A stretch of DNA of 64,000 bases. Source: Eunapius fragilis (lineage: Eukaryota > Porifera > Demospongiae > Spongillida > Spongillidae). Positions 22,845 through 37,931 of the stretch are shown one piece after another. Below the pieces are notes generated by a model. The model had not been told where the DNA came from and made no database searches. It saw only the letters and a program-made list of their open reading frames with translations. The number at the start of each line of letters is the position of its first letter. Positions within the stretch are counted from its first letter, which is position 1. The DNA is taken from the NCBI GenBank assembly GCA_963681505.1, contig OY811980.1:5847626-5911625 (forward strand), read 5' to 3'. Made by a program: the position numbers and the translations under genes.

Positions 22845-23010
22845 CTATTGATTGTACCAAGTTGATCCTCTGGGAGTCCTGATATGACCTGCCATTATAA
22901 GAACACTAGAGAAATAGAATGAGTCCTCTGTTGCTGTTGCCATTGGGGACAAGGGCATCACTGTCATTGGCCTGTTTGACACAGATAGAGGTCTGGGGAC
23001 TATACCTGAT
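22845..23010 (-). CDS. Unrecognised exon-like segment
   Basis: Minus-strand frame with protein-like composition (PRPLSVSNRPMTVMPLSP, TEDSFYFSSVLIMAGH) running to a stop at about 22847. It lies upstream of the Sema/PSI exons on the same strand and may belong to that gene. No domain was recognised and splice sites were not set. Confidence 0.3.
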
Positions 23011-23397
23011 GACAAAAAAGTAACACACCATGTACAAAAAGTGAACACGACTGTTAGCTCCACCCCCACTTCCTCTTCCTCCTCCCACCCCTCCCCCCCA
23101 ATGATGCAAGTACAGGGCGTGTGTGTGGTGTTTGTGGTGTGTGTGTGCATGTGTGTGTGTGTGTTTGTGGTGCATGTGAGGTGTGTGGTGCATACATGTG
23201 TGTGGTGTGTGTCTGTGTGTGTGTGTGGTTGATGTGTTGATGTGTTATCATAGGTGTAGAATATAGGAGGCTCAGGCCCCCCCTCCCCCCCCCACAGGCA
23301 ATTTGCTGAGGGAAGTTCAGCACCACCCCCCACCCCCCAGTGTACTTATTTACATTATTAAATTAATGGTAATGGAATGTTGGTAAGGGAACTCACC

Positions 23398-23650
23398 CTG
23401 TGTAGTCAGTGAAGGTTCCATATGTAAGCTCTGGACACACACTCTCGTCCAGCACACTACCTAGGTTAACTAAAGACCACACCCTCTGTGGGGTGAAGGG
23501 ATGTCATAATGATGCCAACAGCCTTAGACCACCATGGGAAGGTGCATTCATGTGGATGTTAGCATTCACCACGAGGTTAGGTCTGAGAGGACCAGAGGAA
23601 TGTTGACATGTTATGTTAGTAGGAAAAGGAAGACCATTTGGTCTACTGAC
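23398..23650 (-). CDS. Unrecognised exon-like segments
   Basis: Two open minus-strand stretches. One ends CPELTYGTFTDYTG just before GTGAGT (a good donor at 23397). The other contains PNLVVNANIHMNAPSHGG. They read like extracellular protein sequence and lie on the strand of the Sema/PSI exons. No family call. Confidence 0.3.
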
Positions 23651-24480
23651 TGATCCTGAGTCGTTCTGGGGAGGAAGGAGGAGGGAGGAGGGAGGGGGAG
23701 GGAAAGCATGTAGGCAACCAGTTAGATCCAAGTCACATGATCCCTTCATGGCAACCTTTGGTGATGTAAAAGGGTGAACAGTCTTCATGCCTGTGTACAT
23801 ATGAAAAAGAACTATTGACTCACCTAGCTCTTGATGAGATCACACCCAGCACATGATCTCCATGGAGACCCACACATCCAAGTCACACCCCTCCATGGCA
23901 ACCTTTAGCCTTCAGGGGTGTCTGTGTGCATGTAAAAATGAAAATGCATGGTGCATGATAGAAGTAATAAAATTAGTAGAACCTTTATGGCACTCAAAGG
24001 CAGCTGCATATATAGTACAGCAAAAATTATTTTTATTAAATGGCTGGTTTCCTTTTGTTTTCCACTCACCTTATGCAAAGGTGGTGTGATGCGTTCTGTG
24101 AGACATCTAAATACACGTATTGTATCAACTGGCCTACTGTCAAACTGGAGCAGTCAAATAATTATCTATATAGCTAGTATTAGCTGGTCATTATGGACAT
24201 GGCTTTTTGACAGCATTGCCATGACAATGATTTTTAACCCCACAACAATACTGTACAAAGAGTCACTACAAAATGTGTCCAAACTCTGTCACTAGTTGCC
24301 TACCCTTAAAGCAGGTGGGCAGCATTCGATTTCATCCAGCATACCTCATGTTTGTCTTCAGGCTATCAGGGTCTGCATGTGATAAATAGATGTGTGTAGC
24401 TGCATGAACACTTTTAGCATACACTGCAACAGGTTAACTAATTTGGATTTTAATACACGTTGCTGCACAAGCCGTGCTAC
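23651..24480. other. No recognisable gene
   Basis: Includes a dispersed repeat (AAGTCACATGATCCC...GGCAACCTTTGG at about 23731-23765, also at 8189-8218) and short ORFs with no recognisable content. Confidence 0.4.
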
Positions 24481-24484
24481 TTAA

Positions 24485-24720
<236 letters not shown>

Positions 24721-24992
24721 ACAAAGCGGCATGCAGGATTATAAACAAGCTTGCATGTTGCTTGCATATTAAGCTATGGTATACGCATGCATACCTGAGT
24801 ATCGATCACCTTCGTATAAACACCGCGGCACATACATGCATGAACACTGCAGGCAAGACTTCATAAACATACCACAATAGCACGTTGACAAAGCGATGTT
24901 AACGTGTTTACAAACGCACTAGCTGCAGGATAGTCTATAAATCCACACCGACGAACGCCCGGGCCAAGGCAAGCCTATGTTAGACGTTTAGT

Positions 24993-25260
24993 CAGTGGCG
25001 TATCCAGGATTTCAGCGAGGGGGGTGGTTAAGCTCAGGCCCGATACGGGTGCTGCTGTCGGTTTCTAGCCCGATACGAAAAGCGGGGGGGGGGGGGGGGG
25101 GGGGGGGGCTGTTGGTTTCTGGCCCAATACAGGCGCGTATCCAGAATGTGCTGGACTGGCAGGCGCGTATCCAGAATTTGCCGGAGGGGGGTGCTGGGGA
25201 GAGGAGGGAAGAGCCAAACCTCTACCAGCGAGGGGGTCTGGGGCTCCCCCCTAGAAGCCG
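24993..25260. mobile_element. hAT-type terminal sequences (nested)
   Basis: CAGTGGCGTATCCAGGATTT at about 24995, then CAGGCGCGTATCCAGAAT at about 25132 and again at about 25160, each followed by a GAGGGGGG run, resemble hAT ends. They flank the transposase pseudogene on its 3' side. The matching opposite terminus near 27.8 kb was not found. Confidence 0.5.
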
Positions 25261-25433
25261 ACACGTTTCTTCTACATCCGCGCTCAAAATGATACAAAAC
25301 TGTGCGAAAACGACTATACTTATAACTTACAAAATTATGGCAACAGCAAATGGCATTTTCAGCAGAAATCATTTATAAGCGCAGAAACATTGTGATGATG
25401 TACATGGATTTGATTACACTAATTGTTCAATCG

Positions 25434-27795
25434 TTAAGAATATCTACTAATTGCAATCGCCGAGGGTGACGCCGAGCAAATTCATCAATCGATTGAGGCA
25501 CATCAACAGGAATGTCACGGTGTATATGGAGTAGGGAAAGCCCGGATAGCCTCCCAGTCGTCATGCACGAACGGAAAGGTGTCTTTATCCGCTTTAACCC
25601 ACTAAACGACCTTTCCGCTGAGCATGTTGTGACTGGGAAGGTGCACATGATTCGAACAAGTGCTCTGACGTTCGGAAACATAGAAGTGGTGTGTCTCAGA
25701 GCCATACTGGGGGTACTTGGCAAGCTGGCCTCTCCATGCTGTTGCTGTTGCTTTACCCACTTCATTTTCCAACAATGCAGCTCACTTTGGATGCAATCTG
25801 CAGATGGAAGATCACCGATGTAGCTATCTGCAAATTTCATTACTGTGGTGTTGTATTCTTCATCAGGGAGTGTCACCATGACTGAAGGTACAATACACAG
25901 CCCTAGCAATGCGATTTGGTGATGTGTTGTGAACCGTGATGGCATCTCTGATAGCAAGGTGATCAAGTAGAGGAATGGAGATGGTGTGGCAATAGTACTC
26001 AGAAGGAGTGTCTGCAGGTATGTTACTTCTGTGGATCTGTCGTCCACACCTTCTCGGTATAGATGGTTCTGTGCTCACATCTGAACACATTGTTTCTACT
26101 ACACTGTACCAGCTTGCATGGTAGGTACTGATATTAACTCTGACATCTTGGAGTGTAGATATTATGCTGTCTATCTCCTTTACCGCAGCAACGATATCTT
26201 TGGTCTCAGCTTGCAAATTTGATGTCAAGGCTTGCAAGTACTTTAGGCATGAGTTTGGTATCACTAAAGCACTGATAAAATCTGTAGTTGTGATGGCTAA
26301 CAGAAGACCCCTAGCATCAGTGAGTGAGTCGTTTGACCATAACCTTGCACCATCATCACAGATTCTTTCCATGCAAGCTACAGTTGATGGGTGGAGATAC
26401 GTAAATACTTGTAATGCATCAATTCGCTGAACCCATCTAGTACGACAAAGATCTTTCACCTTAAGTACAGCTGAATCTGGTTGGGTCGTCATTATTGCTT
26501 CTTCTAAAGCACGTTGTCGCTTAGGATGAGCATCAAAGAATTGATACACTCTGCCCAAAACACCCATCATATTTCGAACACTGGTTACCTGCACGGAATT
26601 CACCACAGCTAAGTTAAGACAGTGGGAAGTGCAGTGAAGATATAGTGCAAGTGGGTACTGTGCTGTAATCAGAGCTGCTGCACCATTAACTGAGCCTGCC
26701 ATGTTACCTGCTCCATCATAAGCCTGACCTCTGATGTTGGTAGGATCCAAGCCATAGGCTACGAGGGAGCTTGTGATTTTGTCAGCCAGATCACGACCAG
26801 TGATCCCAGTGTCGCACTCAAAGAAACCTACTAGGTCTTCCCTAACATAATCACTTTCAGGATCTACATATCTCAAGACCAGGCTCAGTTGTTCCTTGTT
26901 TGCAGCATCAGTTACTTCATCTGCTATTACAGAATACCACCGAGCAACTTTTACTTTAGTGATGATCTGTAGCCTGATCTGGTCCCCAAGGACTTCTATA
27001 ATCTCATTTTGAATGCCAGGTGATGTGTATGTAGCATTCCGAGCAGCTGTGGCTATATGATCAGAAAGGATGGTGTCTCCAGCTTGCACTCTAAACTGCA
27101 ACAGAGCGCTGAAATTCCCATGGGATGGGTTTCAGAAGTGTAGGTATCCTTTTCTACGTCAGTAGCGTTGTCCCTGTGGCCACGCAGAGCAATGTTGTTT
27201 CTGCCACAAAACAGTACCGTTTCAAATATTGAAGTTAGCTTCAGTCGATTCTTCTTGATTCTCTCATCCATTGCCTCGTTCAGAGTGTGACGAATGTCTG
27301 GCTGTTTGTACATCATCGTGTTAAGGAACCCCTCAGCTCTAACTACAGCGTCTTTGTGATGACCCCCATGTCTGCATGATTTCTGAATACCTCCAATGCT
27401 TTTTAAAAATTGGTTATAGGACGATTGACGAGAACTCCTGGATCTGAACCATGATAGGCAGATGCAGCAAACAGAGCACAGGGAAGGAAAAAGCCACCAT
27501 TCTTCTGTTTACTGTAGACAAGCCAAGGATATTTTTGGAGCCACTTATGCTGAAAAGAACGTCCATTAGAACACTTTGGAAAAGTGTAATCAGCATCTGG
27601 CTTGAAGTGGTTGACAAGCAAGTGATATTTGCCTTCGTCGCTGATAATTCTAGATCCCTCAAGACTTGCTACATCATCGAAGTGTGAAGTAGACACTGAA
27701 ATGTGCTTTTCTGCTGGAGGACCAATGCTGTCATCGAGGGATTCGACGCTAGTTGCATGACTTGGACCCTGGTTCGCCTCAACTGCAGAGCCCAA
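25434..27795 (-). pseudogene. hAT-superfamily transposase (ZMYM1-like), frameshifted
   Basis: Domains in order on the minus strand: an N-terminal TTF-type zinc-finger region (FQHKWLQKYPWLVYSKQKNG, then FFLPCALF, 27795-27403), a DUF4371-like catalytic core (VIADEVTDAANKEQLSLVLR; YDGAGNMAG; LHCTSHCLNLAVV), and the C-terminal hAT dimerisation motif (CSAERSFSGLKRIKT, about 25.6 kb). Three frames are needed. Single-base losses are implied near 27115 (PMG|NFSALLQF) and near 25950 (between AIRDA and SRFTTHHQ), so it is dead unless these are sequence errors. It lies downstream of the last visible XPB exon and may sit inside an XPB intron. Confidence 0.85.
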
Positions 27796-28173
27796 CTAGT
27801 ATAGTATATTTAAATGAAATTGTTATAGGTTGAAAAAGTAAAGAGACACCGTATTTTAGGTCACTTGGTGTCCATTTGCTCAAAGACCACACTGCATGAA
27901 ACAGCTCAAACTACCAGTTGATTATCCAACTAAAGCCTCCCAAGTGATGAGGCTTTATTAGTACACAGAGCAGTGACCACCGTGGTTGCTATGGTGGCTC
28001 TACTCTGGTTCAATATACGACTCCTTAGTGCTATGTAGTGCTCACACTAGGGTAATGTAGTCATACATGTACCTGGTTTTTATAGTGTGTTTCAACTGAG
28101 TACACTATCATTATTCACTATATGCATGGTCGCTATACAGTTTTTGTCTTTAACCCCTCCTGTTGCCACTCAC

Positions 28174-30576
<2,403 letters not shown>

Positions 30577-30599
30577 ATTATTAAAATACCAATATTAAT

Positions 30600-30958
30600 A
30601 CTATTACCAATTAGGCTCGTAGTCAGACCCATTACGCCATCGGAACGTAGCTGGTGATGTAATTACATGTACCCGCTCTTATGGATTACATCACCGCTGC
30701 GCTCGATCCATTAAAAGTTCGTATATTGTTTTTATAGATACATCTGATTAGGATGCAGCTGAAAGTTGTCTTTTCAAATTAATAGACAATGCATGCTTCT
30801 GCTAGCTACAACAAGTGTCGAGATGGGCCGCAAAACTGACTGTTTTAAAAGAATATCACACAGAGGTTTTAATACCCCATGACCTATTTCATAATGGCTG
30901 TGCATGACAAAAATGTTTAAGAATATCTAAGTTTTATAATCCTGGTAAAAAAAGGTTT
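30600..30958. other. No recognisable gene
   Basis: AT-rich sequence upstream of XPB; it would contain the XPB promoter, but no motif is clear enough to call. Confidence 0.4.
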
Positions 30959-30959
30959 T

Positions 30960-32742
30960 ACACTCCCCTCTCTGGTTGAATAGTGATTTCGCTTGAGTTC
31001 AACTTAATGCTGTCACCACTTGCCTCTCCCTTGTTAACTCTGAGCTCCACCACTTCTTCCATTTGATGTCTTCGTTGTGAGAAGGTATGTTTAAGCATGC
31101 AACTGATCGCGACCCCCCATGAGAATTTATTTTTTCAGTGAAAACCGGGTCAGGAACATCTGAACCATCACATTCATCTTCATCATCAAACTTCACTTCC
31201 ACCACCTCATTCATGTGTTTTCCTTTTCGGGTTAGGGTACGTACCAAGTATTTTAGGTGCTCCCAAAAGTAGTGACATCTTCAGTGATGACAGTTTCAGA
31301 CTCCTCATGCCTCTCTTGATAGCTTGTGTTAAAAAAGGGCCCAATCAGCTTCGTGGATACAGAACTGGTTGGCTTCTGCTTTGCTAACAATAATTGGTGG
31401 GCCCACGCCAACCGAACATCACTGTTCAGGATATGCAGAAAAAAATGAATATCATGAATCCTTGGAGCGAGTTGGTGAGTGCAAACAGAACCTGAAAGGC
31501 TTCCTGATGGTTCACAAATGTCAGTGCTCCAAAGAGCCAGGTAAGGCCAAAGAGAAAGGCTACTCCAGTGATATTCAACATCAGTTGAAGTGTACCAGCT
31601 TTCTTGCCATGATTTTTGGATTGTCTGCGAAGATGTCTCACTAACACCACGATAACCACGACAAATATGACCATATTAAAGGAAAGCACTAGCATGATGG
31701 GCCCCAAAAAGGCACCAAAAAATACCCCAACATTATTGATGAAGCAGCTATAATAGAAAAAGGAGAAAATTAAAATGCAGTACTTGATGTGTTAACCAAC
31801 TTACTATCCAATGGTTGAGTTAACATTTTTGACAAGTAAATGTGTATCAATTGCCAGAGGGATAACTACTGGAACTAATGGAGTCACTAAAATGGTTATT
31901 AAAATATATAGTTATCCAGCCATTATTTTGTTCATTCATGAGCATACCCCAACTGACAAGAGATAGAGTGATGATGTATCGTGTGGTGATCTGGAACAAC
32001 ACAATGACAAACTTCTGGAACATCAACAAGGCCTCCGCCCCCATCCACATCACGGCCACCAAGGTGAAGTAGTGGACCAACACTGACACAGTCACGCAGC
32101 CTCCATAATTCTCTGTCCTGTCAATTCCAATCACAAACACCAACAGCATACCAATGAGGGCACAGCACAGTTTAATGTGATACTTGGAGACTTCCTTCTA
32201 CCTTAGCTTTCTAATATGAGACATATATATAAGTAACTCAAAACATTGAATTGTTCGACCTACTTTATCAGCAAAAGTGAAATAACTGTTGCTGTCAGGC
32301 CAACCAGGGATAGTGCCAACCCAATATAGATTATGATGTCAATTGGTGTGGGTGTGGATGGTGGAGTGGTAGGATGTAATATCTGTGATATATCCTAAGT
32401 AAGGCAGGACATGATCAAATGATGTTATTTAACAGTTGCTCTTACTACTAAGACAGCAAAGTTTGTCAAGTGGTAGCATTTTCATTCAACTGGAATGGTT
32501 GTCGCATTGCAAAGACATTGGTAATTAGTACATCATTTTCTACATTATTGTACTCATGTACATGTATCCTAATACAATTCCATTACCACATGATGGAGGA
32601 CTCCATGACACTAGCAGACTGCTGTATCTGAGGTCACGGACACTAATATTCAGAGGGGAAGGAGGAGTAGCCTGTAGGGTGGTGAATGATTGAGGCATGG
32701 AGAATTCTCCTTCTCCTTCAGTTGTGTTTACCAACACAACAA
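30960..32742 (-). pseudogene. Adhesion GPCR 3' paralogue, decayed
   Basis: Remnants in receptor order (minus): an FN3 exon (32742 to about 32560, like 40963-41165), a GPS tail (CYHLTNFAVLVV, about 32440-32500) preceded by TGA, TM1 (about 32268-32396), TM2-TM5 (about 31935-32225), the TM5 loop exon (about 31803-31893), TM6-TM7 (about 31435-31745) and the tail. Disruptions are the TGA before the GPS Cys, TAG at 32198-32200 in the first intracellular loop, a net 2-base gain after the TM7 FFC codons (about 31435), and a further shift near 31250. The hormone-receptor-like and GAIN exons are missing. The tail carries a second HxMxEVVE copy (31000-31080). It arose by duplication of the end of the adjacent receptor gene. 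Confidence 0.85.
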
Positions 32743-32907
32743 AAAAGGAGACAGGTCAGAGGCCAATGCCGACTACGCCAATGTAAGAGCCGGGTATGCA
32801 ACAGTCTCACAGGTATCAGAACTGATCATATCCACGAAAAAATATATTATATATCAAGGGTGTGCACGGGATCTTCCGCGCATGCGTTAATTATCTTACA
32901 ATAGTTC

Positions 32908-32971
32908 ATAGTCCTATATTTAGCCCGTTTCTAGCATATACTATATTTCGTGTGCTAAATATAGGACTATG
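32908..32971. repeat. Inverted repeat / hairpin
   Basis: ATAGTCCTATATTTAGC and its reverse complement GCTAAATATAGGACTAT flank about 30 bases. Probably the core of a small MITE; the rest of 32750-33190 has no recognisable gene. Confidence 0.7.
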
Positions 32972-33224
32972 ACATTTTACAGACCCTTGTTTTCTTGCTT
33001 TTTACACCACCATTGCGTTCAAATACTATTTCAAGTCTCACCAACTTTCTCATGGAGAATGTTTTCAGGAACTTGTTTCACTGATAGTTTATTTTTTCTC
33101 ATATGTAATTATACGTCTTAAAATGACCGTGTATTTGATTGTGTTGTTTCTGGTTTGGAATCGACAATTCTAAACTTGTCACGATTCGGCCGTAATGATA
33201 CGAGTAACGGTGTCATAGCGGATT

Positions 33225-33400
33225 TTGTCCCCCCCAAGAAGTGTCCCCCCGGACACAATCCGCTAGCGGATTCTGTCCGGTGGGACATGCACAATCCGCT
33301 AGCGGGCACTGTCCGGGGGGACACAATTTGCCAGCGGATTCTGTCCGGGAGGACATGTTCTGCTAGCGGATTCTGTCCCTCCTCCGCAGAATGTGTCCCC
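33225..33400. repeat. GCGGATTCTGTCC tandem/palindromic repeat, copy 1
   Basis: About five units of GCTAGCGGATTCTGTCC plus GGGGGGACA linkers. Related units occur at about 36705-36810 with the same G/C tract, so they probably derive from one element family. Confidence 0.7.
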
Positions 33401-33422
33401 CCGCCCCCCTCCAACCATAAAT

Positions 33423-33568
33423 CCATTGCGTTTGATTATAGCGAGCGTGTAGGCATGCAGCTTCGTATGGCGAAATGGTCGCAAACGTTCGGATACGTAT
33501 TACTGAATTATATACAAGAAAAGCTGGAAATGGTTCAATGAAACAATAAATCAGTATCTCAGTCACAC
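33423..33568. repeat. Direct repeat, left copy (about 146 bp)
   Basis: CATTGCGTTTGATTA...AATCAGTATCTCAGTCACA recurs at 34139-34284 with small indels. The two copies bracket the CA microsatellite and the 26-bp minisatellite. Confidence 0.85.
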
Positions 33569-33569
33569 A

Positions 33570-33700
<131 letters not shown>

Positions 33701-34116
33701 AAGAGTAGTGAGGCCAGGGGTAACAGAGCCATAGTGAGGCCAGGGGTAACAGAGCCATAGTGAGGCCATGCAGGGGTAACAGAGCCATAGCGAGGCCTGG
33801 GGTAACAGAGCCATAGTGAGGCCAGGGGTAACAGAGCCATAGTGAGGCCAGAGGTAACAGAGCCATAGTGAGGCCATGCAGGGTAACAGAGCCATAGCGA
33901 GGCCTGGGGTAACAGAGCCATAGTGAGGCATGGGATAACAGAGCCATAGTGAGGCCTGCATGCATGGGGTAACAGAGCCATAGTGAGGCCAGGGGTAACA
34001 GAGCCATAGTGAGGCCTGCATGCATGGGGTAACAGAGCCATAGTGAGGCCTGCATACAGAGCCATAGTGAGGCAGGGGTAACAGAGGGGAAACAGAGCCA
34101 TAGTGAGGCCAGGGGT
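33701..34116. repeat. 26-bp minisatellite, about 15 units
   Basis: The unit GTAACAGAGCCATAGTGAGG plus CCAGGG has variants carrying TGCATGCATG. The overlapping minus-strand ORFs (WLCYP repeats) are repeat artefacts. Confidence 0.95.
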
Positions 34117-34138
34117 ACCCCCCCCCCCCTTCCCCCAA

Positions 34139-34284
34139 CATTGCGTTTGATTAGCGAGCTGAGCGTGTAAGCATGCAGCTTCGTATGGTGAAATGGTCGC
34201 CAAACGCTCAGATACATATTAATTTTACAAGAAAAGCTGGAAATGGTTCAATCCAACGATAAATCAGTATCTCAGTCACATACA
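34139..34284. repeat. Direct repeat, right copy
   Basis: Partner of 33423-33568. Confidence 0.85.
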
Positions 34285-36400
34285 CAGGAAGAGCAACACC
34301 ATTTGTCCTCATGCAATGTTGGGAAGTGTGATAATACCAACATATTTGATAAGGAACCATTTGTGACAGGTGTCACATTGCACCAAGTCTCCGTAAGCGG
34401 TGTCAGGCATCAGACACGGTCAATAAACATAAATATCCTTAGGGATCGTTGCAGTGTTTGCCGGATTATACCAAACCATTTGTTTGAGGATGGTATATGC
34501 TGCAGATTATCCTGTGTTCAGTTCCTGTTAATTGAAACAGTACTGCATTGACTCTGTTCATAAACTCACGTCCTTGATCTGATATGGTGACATTGGTGCA
34601 ACCATACCTGTAAAGAAGTTACATGTTATGATATGCTTATAGCCTTATATGTAAACTGAATTAAGGATTCATATACATTTGCCTGCATATAATCTTATGC
34701 AGAAACTCAGCAACTATTCTTGCAGTCTTGTCAGCTATAGGCTCAGCCTCAGGCCACTTAGAAAAGTAATCAACTAAGGTGATGATGTAACAATTACCTC
34801 GTTCAGTTTTTGAGAGAGGACCAATCAGGTCTATTCCAACCTAAATTGATACATGCATGCATTAACTTATTGTAGTCTTGATTGCAAGTAACTTGATGTC
34901 AAAAACTAGGTTGTATAGGTATATGGGATGCTGAGGGGTACGGTCTTCATAAACTTGGCACCATTGGCGTTTTGGCAAACATCGCACGTCTTAACGAACT
35001 CATGCACCTACATGTATACATCTTTCATCTGCGTCTTCCAGAAGAACGTCGATGAAACCTTAATTTTCTCTTGTTCCCAGGTGTCCACCTACATACAGGG
35101 TGTTTGCGAAAGAACGCAACGCTTTAAAACTACTATAACTCAGGATTGAAATTAATTAACTGCTTGATTTCTTTAAAAATGTTAGGCAAATCCAATTAGA
35201 TTTCAATTACTATAAGCGGTTAAGTAACTGAATCAAATCCCTCATAAATCAAAATATTCAAAGCCCTCTATTAACAAAGTTATTCAAGATTGTGGTTTGC
35301 AACAATTGATTTTAATAACTAATAATAAGTAACACACGATCTGGATATACGGTGGAACAGTACTGATTGTTCCTAGGTTCAATAGTGAGTTATTCACATT
35401 TAAGACCATCGTTTGCTTTAAAGTTATTAAGGTTGAAGCTGTTATGTGGTATATATTTTTAATAACCATCATAAATTATTCCAGTATAAAATGAAGTACA
35501 AAACACTACTTGATTTGGTTATGGATTATTTAATGGTGCGTTATTAAAACTCAAAGTTAATAAAAACGTAGTGGTCATATAGCTTTTTCAAGTTTGATTT
35601 GTTGTTTTGAATATTAACTAGTAAAACGCCAATCAAATTTCATACTTTTTCAAAGTCTCATCAATTCTATTTTTCAGTTTATAAATCACTTTATTAATTA
35701 AAAGTTGTCGTACATTGTTTTGTCAGTTTAGTTAATTGCAAGCTATTTGATTTTATCTTTTGAACGGCTAAAGATAAACAAATTTTAACAATGCGGTTCG
35801 TATTTGACTAAACGTGGTTATTGTAGGTTCATAAATTCATCTAGATTGACAATCCTATTAATGTCATTAGCGTTGCGCTCTTTTGCAAAGACCCTGTATA
35901 AAAAGCGCTATTATGATTATTGGATCGATCCTAGCTTGAGTCAGTGTTAATCCTCGGACACTTTTCGGGCGCTTGGTTATCGACGTTGATAATCTACCAA
36001 CCGTTTACACGCGTGCATTGTATAAAATCAGCTTGCATGCGTAAAGACCAAGACTAATGCATAAGCTGTACATAGTTGGTTTCGATCATGAAGTACTAAT
36101 TCGATAACCGAGCCCCCATGCGTACGTATACGTGCACTGCAGTCATACTCACTTTCTTTGGACGTATGGCATGAATGAAGGATTCGTTCTATTTCTTCTA
36201 TGCCTCTAGGAACTTGAAGATATTCAATTTTCCCTCTTTCTTAATTTATCCTTTTTGCGGTACAGTTATACGCCACTATCGACCGCATAGTCCACACACT
36301 TGAGCTCGCTTTAGGTCCATGTGATGCCATGCAGAGGGGTAACTAAGCTAGTACCATACTCCAGAAAGCTGAAAATGGCATCGTACTCTTCTTCATCCAT
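34255..36400 (-). pseudogene. Ty3/gypsy-integrase-derived gene (KRBA2-like), decayed
   Basis: Parts on the minus strand: exon 1 at 36355-36400 (ATG; MDEEEYDAIFSFLEYG, then GT); a zinc-binding integrase N-domain at about 34970-35092 (GGHLGTRE, KDVYM, stop, CDVCQNANG); a catalytic-core exon at 34683-34840 (VGIDLIGPLSKTERG, YFSKWPEAEP); a second core exon ending at 34607 (YGCTNVTISDQGREF, then EHRIICSIYHPQTNGLV followed by TAA); and a C-terminal Cys/His segment (QCDTCHKWF, later WCCSSC) resembling a PHD finger in shifted frames. Introns inside an integrase suggest a host-type gene, not a raw retrotransposon. Stops, frameshifts and a mariner-like MITE (35097-35896) have destroyed it. The KRBA2-like name is from memory of this family. 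Confidence 0.7.
35097..35896. mobile_element. Tc1/mariner-type MITE, 800 bp
   Basis: CAGGGTGTTTGCGAAAGAAC at the left and, in reverse, CAGGGTCTTTGCAAAAGAGC at the right form inverted ends of about 28 bp, flanked by TA on both sides (35095-35096; 35897-35898). AT-rich with no transposase. It lies within the integrase-derived pseudogene, beside its zinc-binding segment. Confidence 0.85.
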
Positions 36401-36659
36401 AATGCTGCAGCTGACTACTGAAAGCTAATAGCGAATAATAGCAGCTGCAAAGCGCACCACGTGCAACTTAGAAGGGCGGAGGGGATAATATTCAGGGCCG
36501 CAGCCAGGACGTCTGCATGGCGGGGAGGTAGATTGATAGCACTGCGGGACTGAAAGGGGAGGGTATGTGTGTGCTAAACTGGCTCGATGCAAAAAGCGGG
36601 CAGGGCTTATAGGACCTGACACCAACAAAAAAAACCGGGACGGCCAAGCATGGGTTGGA

Positions 36660-36815
36660 GGCCGGCCGGGGGGGGGGGGGGGGGGAAGAGAGAGAATATC
36701 TGCGGAAGGGGGACAATATCTGCTAGCGGATTATGTCCGTGGGGGACAATTTCCGCTAGTAGATTATGTCCGGGGGGACAGAATCTGCGGGGGGACAGAA
36801 TCTGCTCCGACAACG
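36660..36815. repeat. Poly-G plus GCGGATTATGTCC repeat, copy 2
   Basis: A G run at about 36669-36687 is followed by GCTAGCGGATTATGTCC and GGGGGACAGAATCTGC units related to those at 33225-33400. No gene was recognised between 36405 and 37312; this includes the receptor's 3' flank. Confidence 0.7.
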
Positions 36816-37312
36816 GCCCAAATCTAACGATACAATATACAATCGACTATTAGATTACAATAGACACTGTTCCAGCCAATTCTGAAGCTATTGGTGAAAT
36901 TGTGTTCCTATCCTGAGTTATGCGTGGTCAAGAAGGAGGATAAATTCAGGGACTGGGTACGAAGACGGGCAGTACCCTTTGTCCTCTACAACCGCGCGGT
37001 TTTGTGCCGATGGCATAAAACAAACGACGAAATTACTCACTTTCGTCTTCTCGTTCGATTACAACGGCTAGCTAAATGATCCGATATATAGTCAGGAGTC
37101 TCATTATAAACGCGGGTCGCGTGTTTGTAATGATATTCATATTCGCTATACTTAAAGCACATGCACCTGTTTGCATAGTCATGTCAACACTGCACAGAAT
37201 AAAGCACTACATGCGACAGTAACATACTCATGTACCATGCATATCACACAGAACTAGCAAAAAGAGTAAAATTTTAACGACGGGCAGCAGTTTTTCAGTC
37301 ATAGCTAATAGC

Positions 37313-37931
37313 TCAGCGACCTGACAAATTCAGCTCAACATCTTCACCACTTTGCCCTTCGTCGAATGTCACTGTCACCACTTCCTCCATGTGACGCTTA
37401 TGAAGTGATAAAGTGCGGGTGAGCTTCGCGGTGGGTCCGAGCGCTTTTATTTCTTCAGTAAAGACAGTTTCATCGGTATCAGGTTTGCCTAGAATTGTTC
37501 CGCGAGTCATCAGACTCAGCTTAGTTGATGGTCGTGTTGAAGATAGAGACCATTTATGTTTCTTGTCACGAGGCCTTAGAAGCTGTAACCACGAGAGACG
37601 AACTTCCTTATTCAGGGCGCAAAAGAAAATGAATATTAAGAAACCTTGGAACGAGTTTATCAAGGTGAACACAATCTGGAAAACCTGGTCAGCTTTCAAG
37701 ATGGTAAGTGCCCCAAAGATCCAGGTAAGGCCAAATAGGACGAATACACTAATGATGTTTATCATCAGTTGAATGGAACCAGAAATCTTGTTGTGGTCGC
37801 TTGATCGTTTCAGCGCGTGCTTAATTAGTACCACAATCACGATAACGAATATGACAGCATTGAAGGCAAGCATGAGAAGAATCGGTCCCAAGAATGCGGC
37901 AAAGAACACGGTGACATTACTAATGAAGCAG
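37313..37931 (-). CDS. Receptor last exon: TM5-TM7 and cytoplasmic tail
   Basis: The acceptor CCACAATAG precedes 37931. The exon begins CFISNVTVFFAAFLGPILL (TM5), then VFVLFGLTWIFGAL (TM6) and FQGFLIFIFFCALNKEVR (TM7 and the start of helix 8), a signature of secretin-like adhesion GPCRs. The tail is about 85 residues, Ser/Thr-rich, with HKRHMEEVVTVTFDEG near its end and stop TGA at 37313-37315. A similar HxMxEVV motif is present, duplicated, in the pseudogene tail. Confidence 0.9.
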
